Source of the DNA: Cyrtodaria siliqua | Lineage: Eukaryota; Mollusca; Bivalvia; Adapedonta; Hiatellidae | DNA: 64,000 nt | Assembly: GCA_037043455.1 (NCBI GenBank) | Contig: JAWPHD010007144.1 | Location: 62,001 to 126,000 of the forward strand | Reading direction: 5' to 3' | In this document: one piece after another, positions 11,901 to 26,900 of the stretch | Position numbering within the stretch: the stretch's first letter is position 1 | Layout of the letters: every line of letters begins with the position of its first letter | Notes under the pieces: model-generated | Told to the model about the DNA's origin: nothing | The model's database searches: none | Seen by the model: the letters and a program-made list of their open reading frames with translations, nothing else | Made by a program: the position numbers and the translations under genes

Positions 11901-14900
11901 ACAGGATTTGATTGTCACCATTTGCTCAACCAATATATTATGAGAATATTCAATGTTTACTAATAAGTGTAACCAGTTTAAATTTGTCATGTGCAGTAGT
12001 TTGATTTTCCCGCTTTCGTTCAAATATCCCAAAAACGCAATCCGCTTGCGCTCAATTTTCTCATCATTAACATTGCGTTTGCTCTCCATTTGCATTCCGT
12101 TTACATTTGAATTGTATCAAAGCATATTTTTAAAAAATGGCTTCTGTCGTTTTCTTGAATGCATTCAGTGTTAAAAAAGAAAACTCGACGTTATTTAAAA
12201 GCACGCTTATTCTGCATTTATTTGGCGTTATTTGAAGGAAAATAGGCCTATTCTGTAATTAAACTGAACTTAACATGAAAATAGTTTACATCTAGTCTCA
12301 ATATCAAATTATGCAAATCAAAAACAAAAACTTAAAAATGGTAACAATTATATGCTTTGAGAAGAAGGATAATTAAAATTTGATGGAATTTAAACAAAAT
12401 ATATACGTCCAAGGCCTGGAGTTGTGGTCGCCATAGTTGTAGTTGTTACTTGGGGCAAGTTGCAGAAGTCCGTATCACAGCAAGACAATGATACGTCACG
12501 CTCGTGACGACCGCGTTCCTCTACGACAGTCTCACGCTTACCAAAGGGGAATCCGAGAGACAAACCATCACATATCTGTAAAGATCATCACATATCAGTA
12601 AAGATATTGCGGTTAATTTGTACAATTAAAACAATAATTTTCTTCAACTCCTCTCATCCTCGCTCCCTACCTTAAAGGGACACATGGCAATCGTTATTTT
12701 TTAAAAAATCACGGCATCCCGCTAGTTTTTTAGTTTTTCTGCATAACTTGCATTTGTCCAATCATTAATATTAATTACAAAAATATTATTAAACAATTTG
12801 TTTTTGCATATTATTATTTTTTGATATTAATGCACCAAGTGTGTTTCTTTAAGAAGAAGAACTTTCTTTGCCTCGACATAAGTCTATGGAGGTTCGAAGC
12901 CATCCTCCATAAACCTTAAATGTGCATATAACAATATTGCAATAAGTCTAAAAACCTTGAACAAGTCAATATAATACGTAAGCATTAAACTTGTTTTCTT
13001 TCTAGATCATTAAGTTTCGATAACGTTTATTAGAAGTGTATTGTGTTGAGTGTGTATGTTTTCACTTTTACTATATAAGGTAATTCTATTGCAATACATT
13101 AGGCAACTTAAACTATAGTTATATAGTAAACTTGTGTAGGATATTAGAACTCGTTAAATGCTAGTGCGCTAAATCAGATATGGTTGGTGTTGTTATGAGA
13201 AAAAGGAAAACATAAAGAGTTTTGTGGAAACTTATTACCATTCCGATATGTATGTATTGCCGAAGATATTAACATTTACTAATGATACTGTATGCAATGT
13301 ACATAATATGTGCACATAGTTTTTTATGATATCGACTGTACTAGTTACAGTCCACTAACAATTTTACCATAAATAACACCCGTGAGACTTTCCTGCAGAA
13401 AGAAGCAAACAACTATATATCAGTTTAGACCATAAGGTATTCCCATTGGCACACTTCTGTCCATTTCGCTTTCACTCACACCGTCTTCCGCCAGCTCTGT
13501 TGTTGTCCCCCTTATGTCGTGACATACTTTCTGTTGGAACATCGCTGTATATTTTGTTTTTACGACGACTCTCGCTGTTCACTCCAGTTCGCATGATGTT
13601 TCTCTTTTTTCCCCTTCAGAGTGGACTGTTTCTGGGACATTGATGATAGTTCCTCTATTATTTTCTGTTATTGTAAAGCAGGCTCTCTATAGTACTATAG
13701 TGTACTTCAGACAAGCTACTCCCACTACCTCGTTATCTTACCTTACATTACCTCTCATGGACAGACTCAGTAAAACCGACTCTGCTACTTTTCTCTTTTG
13801 TTTGTGTTTGTTGCCTCCAAGTGATTCCCTTTTCAGTATTTATTTATACTTATTACCCATGTTGATTTCATATTTACGCACCTCTTTCTTTTCACATGTC
13901 ATAATGTACTCATCATGGCCGTCCAAAGCTCTCAGGTGTTTCGTCATGCAGGTCTGAAATACAGGACCATATATGGACAAAAAATATGTTCTAGGCAAGA
14001 TGCACTACTACCTTTCTTGTGCATGTTTTTATATTAAAATACATAGTTGTGAAAGATGACATTTATTGCAATTTAGATTTTCACACTGCAATGCTGTTTT
14101 GCTTATACTGGGACCTCAACGATGTCACGTTTCAATATTGAACATACTACCTTCAAATAACATGTTTATATTATTCATTTATAGGTCAGAAATAGACGTA
14201 TAGACTCCAATTTAGCATGTTGTAGAATACAGTCTCTGTACTGCTCTAAAACTACCAATGTTAACCAACATCATCAGTTGGGTGTCCATACATCGTAAAG
14301 TGTTTCGCCCCTTTCAAAACCCAAGACACTTTAGTATGGCGGGGCTACAGTGCTGATCAGGCACTGCATGTTGGTAGTTAGAACCAGCTCTTGGCCTCTC
14401 TGTGGAGCCAAAGCCAACTTGATGCCTTCTCAGCGACACAGATATTGTTGCTATATCGTTTGTTTTGTTAATAATCTCGTCACAGTGGACCTAATCGTTA
14501 AGGATTACCGTGTTGACTGGACACGCAGTGGTAGTTTGGCAGTCGGTTATATGTCGTACAGGGGTTGGGCATGAGTAACATTCCAGTGCTGAAACAAATC
14601 AATGTCGATGGATTCAGATTGCACTTATTATCTTTACATGCATTTTACCTCCAGTTTGAGCAAGGGAATAGTACATTGATCATCAACATTAAAGTCCACA
14701 GTCAACCAAATGTCAATCAAACATGAAACAACTCGTGCGGTCTGAACTCCCCTATTGATTTCATTTGTTATTTTCATATTTTGGGAAATTAGCAGAAAAC
14801 AGTCAGGAATAGTGTTTATTCCATTAGAGACACGTGATGCTTATTGTGTTTAATTTAAATTTATCCGCGGGTGTTATAAAGGAACACAATATTAAAAAGG

Positions 14901-17900
14901 AAAAACATAATTGATTTTATAATGTAGACAGGAATGCCTTCCAATTTGATTTAAGTTGAAGGTGCTGTAAAATGTATCATATACTCATGCCCACCAAAGC
15001 GGCATGTTGTGCCACTGACTGTTCTTATGCGGTATCCCTTATATGTTTATGATGTTGCATACCTTGCCTAATATTTATTGTTATTATTATTATTTGTTTC
15101 TATGCGTGTTTTTGGTTAACTGTGGTCCTTGAATGCTACATTTCCTGGTTTAAACATATTTTATTGCATTTTTTTTTTACTAAGTATGCAACTGTGTCGG
15201 GCCACAAGTTCTTAGTTACTCCCCTTCCCATCATTTCCTGTTCGACTTTTATATCTACTTTTGATCACTTCTCCCCGTATTATTTTGTAATTTTATTTTC
15301 TACCGAAATATGTGTTACACGTTTCAACAAAGATTTACGTCAACCAATCTTGAACATAGTTTCAATTTAATAAAGCTTTACATATTGTTATGATGTGTGC
15401 TGACATAAAACAATCAATGTCTATATTAATTATGGCTGGGCAAGTTTTGACATTTTTAAGTCGATATATGTAAATACATGTATGTACTCTAAAATTAATC
15501 GTTGTTTTTCAATAAATGTTATGTTATGAACAAAATTGTGAAAATGTTCATTGACTCTATTTTTCCTTTATTTAGTGAAATTTTGGAGTTTGAAATATGT
15601 GTCTTCTTCAAAGACGTCTAGTGGAAAGGAAAGCATGATGACCTTCACTTTTTTTTGATAATTTTATATCTAAATGATACGAAAGAATCTTTAAATATCA
15701 ATTTAAAAAAAGTCTCAGCACAACGTCCTTTTCCCAGCCAACCTCCTTAAAAGAGGTCAAGTTATAAAAGCAGAGGCCAGGGCAAATGTCTTCTTGTGCT
15801 TATATATACATTTCACTGTATATAGGCATTGCAGGTGTAGAGAAAGAATGCTATTTTGATATCCTTCCTTTGCTAAATTATTGAAATGTTGGCTCAACTG
15901 TTCTTGAATATATGGACATTTGCTCTGTTAAATATGAAACGGTCCATTACTTAAAAATGCTACATCATAAACATAGGTAAAATTCAAAGTTACCCACAGT
16001 GCTTTCGGCAGTCATAGCATAAAGTAAAGATAAGAAGGTGTGTTTTTCAGCAGAATTACCACTGTTAAAGTTCTCCGGCCATGTTTTGTTTCATGAACAT
16101 GTTTATGTTTATTTAAATCGTGTATTTACAATTCAAACATTGCAATATCTGTGAAAGCGAGAGTAAGATTTTATTTGATGACGTAGAAAACTTTGAACAG
16201 GTAAATTAATCCACAGGTAAATGTATTTATCAATTATCTGGCAATAGTTGTGCAGCTATACTCTTCAGATTTACGTCCTTTCCCCGTGCAGTCACGCAGT
16301 GGTAAGTCATGCAAATAATACTTATATTTACATACAACTTAGTAGCGGTTTTAAATATGTTTCTCTCCGGGATTATAACAATTTTTTCATATGATGTTTA
16401 AGAGTTACAGTTGTTAATTGATAATACTACAAAAGGGGCGCCCATTCATCTTTAAAATGAACATATTCTATAATTGCTGTCTACGTGCATATATATATCC
16501 AGGTGAACTCCGACCTTCAACTTACGGCATTGTCCACAAAAGCGTTTACACGTGCTTTGTGCGAATGCTGGGTCAGTGCACAGATCTGGTTTTGCGGTCT
16601 GAAACAACACACACGCTTGTGTATCCAGGTCCAGGCAAGAACTCGTCGGCGGAGTCGGCGGCTGGACTAGAAAAGTAAGTCACATGACTACATTGATTTA
16701 TATATATATATTCAGTATATAGTATACGTTTATTTAATGGATGATTAAATCACATACACAAACATGTTTTGTGCGACCTTTTAAGGTTAACGACGTTGCG
16801 TTGTAAACCTTCGCCACTCACCGCTGCGGGTTCGAATCCCACTGGGATGTAATTTACTGGTTCTACCCAGGAAAAACTGAAAAGTGTTCACAAGCGAGTG
16901 TTATTCTCAAATAAAAACATTCCAAATTTCGTAATTTTAAAATTACCTCCCTTTTCATTGAAATGAGAACGACTTTGGATAACCTATATAAGTATGTTCC
17001 CATCATACTTGCTTTAGTTGTACCACCGACGTCGTTTACGAATGACTTTGTAACATTATTATTGGTCATATCTCTTTATCAATGACCTCGAATATACGCG
17101 GCTCTGCATCTCGTCTATGGAAATGACATGCATTTTATGTGCTAAATTCATTTTGCTCAGCAAATATTTTTCGACGAGTGGTTTATAACTGTTTGTACTT
17201 TGTAAATAAAGTACCTTATACATATAAACACCACTGCATCAAAAAGTTATTTACAAACATATTCATGCATATCCATAAACACTTTTATGTTCAAAAGAAG
17301 TTGCCTATTGTATCAACAAATATGTATTTAAAGTTATACACATGTTAAACTATACCCGAATTTGTTGTACACCATCAATATAGAGTACTAGTAGGCTAAC
17401 ATATACGGGACGATCTGAGACAGTGACATATATACATATATACAAAACGTCATTAAAGTCCTTGTGTCGTTGTATATAATAAAATTGAAGAAAATAGGAA
17501 ATATACAAGTCTTTAGTCTAAAATATATTTTCTACAAGCGCTTTCATGGTTTTCACATACACCAATCTTCAGGCAACCATTTGTAAATTGTAAATTCTAA
17601 TTGTATTCAAGGGTGGATTTTCAAATAACTTCTCATAAGTTAACACCACAACAAGACGACGTGTCGCGCGCAAAATCCACTTCGTGGCTCCAAGGTCAAG
17701 GTCGCACTTAGAGGTCAAAGGTCAAAAAGAAATGCTTTCGTGTTCATATATCGTGTCCGGTAAACAACTCTGACATTCATGGCCGGATTTTCAAATAACT
17801 TGGCACAAGTGTTCACCACAACAAGACGATGTGTCGAAATCCAGGTATGTGGCTCCAAGGTCAAGGTCACACTTAGAGGTCAAAGGTCAAAGAGAAGTAC

Positions 17901-20900
17901 TTTAATGTCCATATTTCGTGTCCGGTAAATAACTCTGACATTCATGGACGGATTTTCAAATAACGTGTCGCGCGCAAATTCCAGGTCCGCGGTACTTTTG
18001 GTTCCATATTTCGTGTCCGGTAAATAACTGCTCACCACAACAAGACGACGTGTCGCGCGCAAAATTCAGTATCTTCAAGGTCACGGTCAGACTTAGAGGT
18101 CAGAAGATGATATATGATCCTGTATTTGAATGAAGTCATATTAGTTGTGTCCGGTGTATAACGTTGTTATCGGTTGAGGGATTTTCATATAACCTGGTAG
18201 AAATTTTCACCATAAAAGTGGTGATGACGTGTCGCGCTCAAAACCCACGTCTTGTGGAATATAGACAACTACTTCGGTGGCATTTCTTGTTTCACTAGGC
18301 TTTCTTTATAGTAAGTGAATTAATTCACGGTTAGTATGTACTGTTATTATTAGTTATTGGGTTTGTTACTGACACCCTACAGAAATATGTGGGGCCAGTA
18401 AGATTTATAGGAGGCGAGGCAATAATGACCCCCTACAGAAATATGTGGGGTCAGTCAGATATATAGGGTGACTCGGCTCAGAAATATGTGTAAGATTTAT
18501 AGGGGGCGAGGCAATAGCCGAGTCCCCCTATATATCTGACAGACCCCACATATTTCTGTAGGGGGTAAGTAACAAACCCAATAACTGATTTATTGCATCG
18601 AGCACCTTTATTAAGGCAAACACCGATATTTAACCATTTTAATGGAGTTGACGTTCGCGCAATTTGACGTCATGACGCTGACGTCACGACCGGTACAGTT
18701 TAAATACATTATTAATTTACTTATCATGTTTGTTACTAACGCCTTAAAGAACTATTTGCAAATGATTTAAACTTTGAATCGGAATTGTAGTCCATATTGT
18801 TTAAGCGACCCTCTATAAAATCTACTGACCCTCTATAGAATAATAGAATAATAGAGGGTCACCATGTGACCGCTCGAGGGTCACCATGTGACCGCTCTAA
18901 TCCAATGAAATTCTTAGGATTTTGTGCGAGGTGCAGTAAATAATAGTAACAGTATTGTATTGATAGTGTTTGCAGTTAACTGCACATTTAGTTCGGACAA
19001 AATACGGCAGGGCGCCTAGCTATGACGAGATACACAGAAATCAAGCGTATGCATTCACTTCCTAAAAAGGATAGCTGCAACACACGCGGATGAACCGTAT
19101 CTCTACATCATAACCCACTCGTCTGGAGGCACAATTAACATATAGAAGCATACATACATACAATTATAGCTCATATGAGTGGCCCACATTTAAGCATTCA
19201 ACCATTCACAGCTATATTGAGACAGTGACAGTGAAAGGTGCCGGATCTTGGGGATACTGTGAATTCAGTAAATATATTAAAGGGAGATAATTTGAACACA
19301 CTACGGCAACTTTCGAAATTTGGGATCTCGTTAGAGATTCACGTTCACAAAGCAGAATTAGATATAGGGAGAAATATTTGTGAACTACCAAGGACAGACA
19401 ACCTTCGGACGAACTACGGCAGGGCGCCTAGCTATGACGAGATACACAGAAATCAAGCGTATGCATTCACTTCCTAAAAAGGATAGCTGCAACACACGAC
19501 GCTGATGAACCGTATCTCCCTACATCATAACCCACTCGTCTGGAGGCACAATTAACATATAGACGCATACATACATACAATTATAGCTCATATGAGTGGG
19601 CCACAGTTAAGCATTCAACCATATATATATATGTTTAGTCGCTTCTCCGTGAATGCTGAATTGCAAATTGAGACATGTTCATGTATGTCGCAATTTTTAC
19701 TATATATTTTTTGTTTTGTTTTGTGTTGTTACAGGCTGATTGTTTGTTTGTTTGTTCTTCGTTCTCAATTAAGAAGTAAACAGTGTAACTTTGTATATCC
19801 TTTGCATCTGATATGTATTATACATGTCTGTACGAATCTTACTACGTCTGTTAAAAAAATGTATATGTATATATTGTATGATCACATGGGCCTATGGCTT
19901 ACTGATTTTGAAATAAAGTGCTTCTCTACAATTATAGTTTTCAAACCGGGACAGTTGCTGACAATGTACAACCTATAATTATAGTTTTCAGACCTGGACA
20001 GTTGCTGACAATGTACAACCTATAATTATAGTTTACAAACCTGGACACTTGCTGACAATGTATAACCTATAATTATAGTTTTCAAACCTGAACGCTGACA
20101 ACGTACACACAGTAAATTATTATAATTTACAAACCTGGGCATTTGATTAACTTGAAGTTGTCGAAGTCTACTGTTCCATTCCCATTACGGAACATCGCGT
20201 AGCACCACGCGTCTGTGATCAACTATGTCAAGTAAAGATAAACAGAAACAAAGGTAATATTTCATATATTATTAAAATACATATACTCGTACGACAGTTG
20301 AAAACAATTAAACTGCCAAAAAAGAAAAGAAAAAGGCAACTCTAGTCATGTTCAAGCAAGTCCACATAACTCAGTTACAAAGGTAAGAAGATTTTCCGGT
20401 TATGTTTTTTTATCATAAACAGAATAATATATACAATCAAAAATATAGATCTAGAAAATAAATGATCACCAAGCCCGATGCATTCGTATGCTCGACGACG
20501 TGTCTAACGTGCTAGCATTATGTGTGAACGGAAAAATATATAGACACGATATTCTACGACATCCAGTAACTTGGTGATAGTTTAGACTATTGTTAATGAC
20601 TATTGTTAATGGTCTTCCTCAGGCTGTGTCTGACTGTCTGTACACTTAGAAGGTACAGTCTGAGGAAGACCATTAACAAACAATGGCCTTCCTCAGGCTG
20701 TGTCTGACTGACTGTACACTTCGAAGATACAGTCTGAGGTAGACCATTAACAAACAGTGGTATTTCTCAGGCTGTGTCTGACTGTCTGTACACTTAGAAG
20801 GTACAGTCTGAGGAAGACCATTAACAAATAATGGCCTTTCTTAGCCTGTGTCTGACTGTCTGTACACTTCGAAGGTACAGTCTGAGGAAGACCATTAACA

Positions 20901-23900
20901 AACAATGGTCTTTCTCAGCCTCTGTCTGGCTGTCTGTACACTTAGAAGGTACAGTCTGAGGAAGACCATTAACAAATAATGGTCTTTCCTAGCCTGTGTC
21001 TGACTGTCTGTAGACTTCTAAGGTACAGTCTGAGAAAGACCATTAACAAACAATGGTCTTTCTCAGCCTCTGTCTGACTGACTGTACACTTAGAAGGTAC
21101 AGTCTGAGGAAGACCATTAACAAATAATGGTCTTTCCTAGCCTGTGTCTGACTGTCTGTAGACTTCTAAGGTACAGTCTGAGAAAGACCATTAACAAACA
21201 ATGGTATTTCTCAGCCTGTGTCTGACTGTCTGTACACTTCGAAGATACAGTCTGAGGAAGACCATTAACAACCAATGGTCTTTCTCAGCCTGTGTCTGAC
21301 TGTCTGTACAGTCTGAGGAAGTCCATTAACAAACAATGGTCTTTCTCAACCTGTGTCTGACTGTCTGTACACTTCGAATGTACAGTCTGAGGAAGACCAT
21401 TGACAAACAATATTCTTTCTCAACCTGTGTCTGACTGTATGTACAGTCTGAGGAAGTCCATTAACAAACAATGGTCTTTCTCAGCCTGTGTCTGACTGTC
21501 TGTACACTTCAAAGGTACAGTCTGAGAAAGTCCATTAACAAACAATGGTCTTTCTCAGTCTGTGTCTGACTGTCTATACAGTCTGAGGAAGTCCATTAAC
21601 AAACAATGGTCTTTCTCAGCCTGTGTCTGACTGTCTGTACAGTCTGAGGAAGTCCATTAACAAACAATGGTCTTTCTCAGCCTGTGTCTGACTGTCTGTA
21701 CACTTCAAAGGTACAGTCTGAGAAAGTCCATTAACAAACAATGGTCTTTCTCAACCTGTGTCTGACTGTATGTACAGTCTGAGGAAGTCCATTAACAAAC
21801 AATGGTCTTTCTCAACCTGTGTCTGACTGTATGTACAGTCTGAGGAAGTCCATTAACAAACAATGGTCTTTCTCAACCTGTGTCTGACTGTATGTACAGT
21901 CTGAGGAAGTCCATTAACAAACAATGGTCTTTCTCAGCCTGTGTCTGACTGTCTGTACACTTCAAAGGTACAGTCTGAGAAAGTCCATTAACAAACAATG
22001 GTCTTTCTCAGTCTGTGTCTGACTGTCTATACAGTCTGAGGAAGTCCATTAACAAACAATGGTCTGTCTCAGCCTGTGTCTGACTGTCTGTAAACTTCGA
22101 AGGTACATTCTGAGGAAGACCATTGACAAACAATGGTCTTTCTCAGCCTGTGTCTGACTGTCTGTACAGTCTGAGGAATTCCATTAGCAAACAATGGACT
22201 TTCTCAGTCTGTGTCTGACTGTCTGTACACTTCGAAGGTACGGAATCAGGATGTAAGAATACTTAAGTCGAACGATTCTAGTTGAAGCAATACGCACGAG
22301 GACTACAACAGTAATATAACGTGAACTCGATGGATACATTTGGACACAAATTGTGTCTCCGCCGCGATACGTTATCCTGAGGTAGCAATACATGTATCAC
22401 ACCTACAACACTTAAGGCGTTATAAAACTCTATAGTCAGTGTCTACATACCTTTTGAGTGCCCCTTGTCAGTATGTATACCCTTGACATACCGTGGACAA
22501 CAATAAAACAGTGTCTCCTCCTATATACGATATCCTGATATATCCAGGCATGGGCGTAGGTACGTTTACATTTTTGGGTGTGTGTAGAGGGGAGGGAGGT
22601 GGAGTGGGGGCGTGGGGGGGGGGGGAACGTTTTGAAAAAGATATTTGACAATAAAAAAAGTATGTTTCAATAATTTGGGGTGGGGGAGGAGCAAACAGTT
22701 ATATGGGGGACCCAACTCTTTCACAAAAAACAACGTTATCCACGCTCAATTACACCAAAACATAACAACATTATATAGCGAAAAAAGTACTTTTTGAGCG
22801 CAAACCATTTCTTTCTTTCTTCAAATTATTGGGTGTGGGTGTGTGTGTGTGTGTGGGTGTGGGGGGGGGGGGTACACATCATACTCTGCCCACCCCTCCC
22901 CCAGACTCTGAACATTGGTGGCCGGCCCCCACCCGCCTGTCCCCCGCCCCGACTCCTACGCCTATGCCAGTTATTTATCATACTCATCCGATACAAATCA
23001 TCGAGCTTGGCGTGTAAGCTGTGTTCAGAGGTCTATATTTTTTACATGAGTCAAACTCTATATTAAGTTTCTACAATTTTGGAATGTCCCTTGTCAGTAT
23101 GTATACCTTGGCAGAAGTCACATCAAGTTGCGTATAATGCCACACATCTGGCGCTGATTGAGGCTCAAAGTCGCTTGTCAAAGCAAAAGTCGCGCTTCCA
23201 TCAGTATGCTGAATGATACAGGCAATAACGAAATAAAAACATACCCTGAAATAGTTGATTATGTAAGAACATTTAATACGGATGAAGTATTAAAAATCAA
23301 CCATATCATATATCTTTAGTTATGGTGAACCAGGAAGACAGTCACTCATTAATTATAGAATTCATTGAATTATAAACTTTTGGTTTAAAGTTGTTGAGAG
23401 CAATGATACAAATTACATAACTATTGTGTATAATATGATGTTAGATGATATGGCAAAATATCCTAACAAACAAAACTGGGCAAGTCAATTTAAATATATT
23501 TTTGGTAAACTTGGTTTTAATCATGTCTGGTTATTCCATGGCGTTGGAAATAAAATAGGTTTTATGTCAATTTTTAAGCAGATTACGAGTGTCATCTCAC
23601 CATCTCGAAGTGGAGACGGGGAGATGGTACAAACCACAAAAACTAATTTGAACGTAAATGTCAGTTATGTAACACTCTCGAGGATGAATTCCATTTCTTA
23701 TTTGAATGCACAATGTACAAAGAACTGCGTTTAAAATATATCAAACCATACTACTGGAAGCATCCTAATATTTTGAAGTTGACTGAACTCATGAACAATA
23801 ACAATGTACGCATAGAAAGAAACCTTGCCGTGTATGTTTTTGAAAGTTTTAAATTACGTTATGAATTATTGTATAATAAATATATAAGATTCTCCTCGTC

Positions 23901-26900
23901 AACTTAAATTCTAAGATCATATTTAGTTCGTATTTCTATGTATATACCTACATTTGATAGGAGTATATAAATACTCCATTGCTATAACAAGTATACTTCA
24001 GTTGAACCATGCTTAATCACTTGATAATAGGTACTATGTATACTGTATCACCACCTATTGATATCATGTATATTGTTAAATAAGCATTTTTATTCTCATG
24101 GGCCTATGGCCTTTTGTATGAAATAAACTATATATATGTATATATGGAGACCAACTTATGATTATTTATTTAACACGGTTCTAATTACCCACCACACTGA
24201 GAGCATGTTCAAAGATATGTCAGGAGTGTCGGGATTTCCCGACTCCCCGCTACTTTATGCATTTAGCGGGGACCCCAAACGGCTTTGCATAGGAGACAGG
24301 ACTAGTTCTGTTGCTCCTAGTTATACCCTTAGTTATGGTCACTAATCTCATGTTTCGTTTTGAAATAGCAAGAGAGTTTGTAAAATAACATTGTACAGGG
24401 ACTTTATAATTTAGGTATCTTTCATGTAACGCTATATGACATTTATGTTATTGTAAACATATGTATTGCATATACGAAACAGATTTGTTATATTTTATTT
24501 ATTTCTTAATTTTAAGGCGTTTTATTTTGACTATTCTATTATAATTCTATAAATTGCATATGTACCATATATGATTTACGTTTTATGAAAAATATGTTAT
24601 TAACATGTATGCCTAACATCTTTATATGTGTGACACTGGTAACCTATACATATAGGCATATGTGGCACATATGAAAATAACATGATGTAAATATGAAAGA
24701 AGCATGCACATAATACTTGGCATATATGTGGCACATGTCACAATATTTTTCCTGTGTATAAGGTACATACGTCCTACAGAATATTCAGGTGGAGCCTAAA
24801 CGGAAAAATAACTACAGAAGAGAATCTTAAACGTCATCGATGCATTAAGGTCTCACAACACTATTATCTCCCTTGAATACTCGTGTCCTACAGATTAAGG
24901 AGGTAGATAAAAAAAAAAGTCCGCTTTTCCACAATTTACAGGTTACAGGTATCCTGTAACCTGTAAATTGTGGAAAAGCGGACTTTTTCTGTAACCTGTA
25001 AATTGTGGAAAAGCGGACTTTTTTTTTATCTATCGATTGATTTATCTTTACCAGATTCTAAATCTACAGCATTTAAGGAAGGGATCACAGAACAATTCAT
25101 GTTGATATAAGATTTCTAGCTAATTCTGCCTCATTTTACACATAATGAATCTAATCACTTCGGGGTTTTGTATTTTTGTCGAAATTAAAAAAAAATCAAT
25201 CTAGTAAATGTTTGTTAATTGTATTTTAAATTGCAGATATTAGATCAATGAAGAATTTTAGCATAAATACATGCTGTAAAATTTGTTTATCTCTATACCA
25301 CGAACAAAAACATTACAATGGAACCCTATGGAAAATTAATTGTGGTGTGAGACGTTATGTTTTGCAATACACGTTATAACACTGGTATTATAAAATGTTC
25401 CAGCTCTGGCGACACTTCTGTTTCCTACTCCACCTCATCTTATTCTTACAAACATGTTCCTTTTCTTGACATAATTAAACTTACTCGCTACATATCTATA
25501 ATGGACTGTTCTTTCTTTGAATTAAAATCATTCCATTTATGTGACAAAGGGTGTTTGGGGGAAAATGACTGATCAGAAGCCGGACATTGTAAACCCTGAT
25601 CAGCCTGCGAGTTACTCGCAGGATCTGGGTTTACAATGGACGAGAAGGCTATTATTGTCGTGCTTAGCGGGTTAAGGGTTAAAGCATGGCAAATTTTATT
25701 TTAAAGGCGACGGCTTAGGCTTATGGTACAAATATACAGATTAACCTACATGCAGGTCACACAGAATGCTGTAGTCGTTGGGGTTGTCTACCCTGACCGG
25801 ACCCGTGTGTCGACTGTACCCACTGAGTGTAAACTCCTGGACCGGTGACCTGTGTTAGGAATAACAAATTATTCTTTACGATGTGTAAGACCTAATCAAC
25901 CCCCAAGATCTTCCATGTCTACAAACATAATATGGAAGGAAAACAAAACACGAACTCATACGACCAGTTATAATGTTTAGACTGTCCCGTTTTATTGGGA
26001 TGACAATATGATAAAGTGAGGTTTTGTGCACCCTGGAACCTGGTTGAAACCCCAGCGGCCTCTTTTGACACTGACAGTTTCATCTTGCCATTTATTCATG
26101 TTTGTAATTATGTGCCTATAGCGGACCAATCTCCACGCAGAGTTATCGTTCCTTGCACTCACATATTTCTCTGCTAACTACTAAATTATAAGATTTTGGT
26201 AAAACCTGTTAAATTGGAATATGTTTGCCTGAAACTTATTTATTTCTTGTGTAAATATAATTTTCAGAATATCTGCAAATTAGATGTTGCAAGACTTGAA
26301 ATAATGCATGAAAACAATTTAGTTTTTACTACAAAAATAATACGTACTTAGGTCTCCTCAATCGAAACGCATATGTAAACATTTCAAACCGAAGCTCGAT
26401 AGCAGAAAATTACTAAAAAAGAAAATAACTCATAGAAATAAAAATTGAAATTATTTATCATAGGTCTATAATTTATCTTTGCAGATCAGGCAAGAGAATT
26501 TATTATAAACTTCGTCATAACTGTTTTGAATAATCACGTGACCTAACCGTTCGCCCTACTTCCTTTGACGTTGACAGAGTCAAATGAGGAATGATTGTAC
26601 TCTGGGCAGAGATTGATCGCGGGGATATCTTTATTTAGACTGTCCCTAGAACCTGGTTGAAACCCCAGCGGCCTCTTTTGATACTGACAGTTTCGTCTTG
26701 CCATTTATTCATGTTTTAATTATGTCCCCCTCCCCCACCATCACCAGTTTGTTGTGTCTGTCCATCGGCCGTCTGTCACAAATATTGTCGATGTTACTCC
26801 TCCTAAACCGCTTGTTGTATTTCGACGTAAAATTGATAGGTAGCATCGTTATGATGTGTAGTTGTGCATGTCGCGTTTGTGTCCGGTTCTATGATTTTTG

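Noticed and set aside
11578..11943. 121-codon plus-strand ORF
   Set aside because: Antisense of VWA exon 10 joined by chance to a tRNA-like relic.
12407..12466. Alternative donor GTAACA early in exon 9
   Set aside because: It would leave phase 0 while exon 10 needs phase 1; the later GTATAT donor keeps the frame and adds a Thr-rich linker.
16418..16678. Plus-strand frame of 86 codons with plausible donor and acceptor
   Set aside because: It lies opposite the ShK exon of gene A. The minus-strand reading has six correctly spaced cysteines and fits the phases of both neighbours, so the plus frame is a shadow.
20580..22235. Possible CRISPR-like array
   Set aside because: Repeats are head to tail without unique spacers, with two unit lengths, in an intron of an animal gene.
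24136..24345. 69-codon plus-strand ORF after a LINE tail
   Set aside because: No motif, no splice context and located in gene A intron 3; probably chance.
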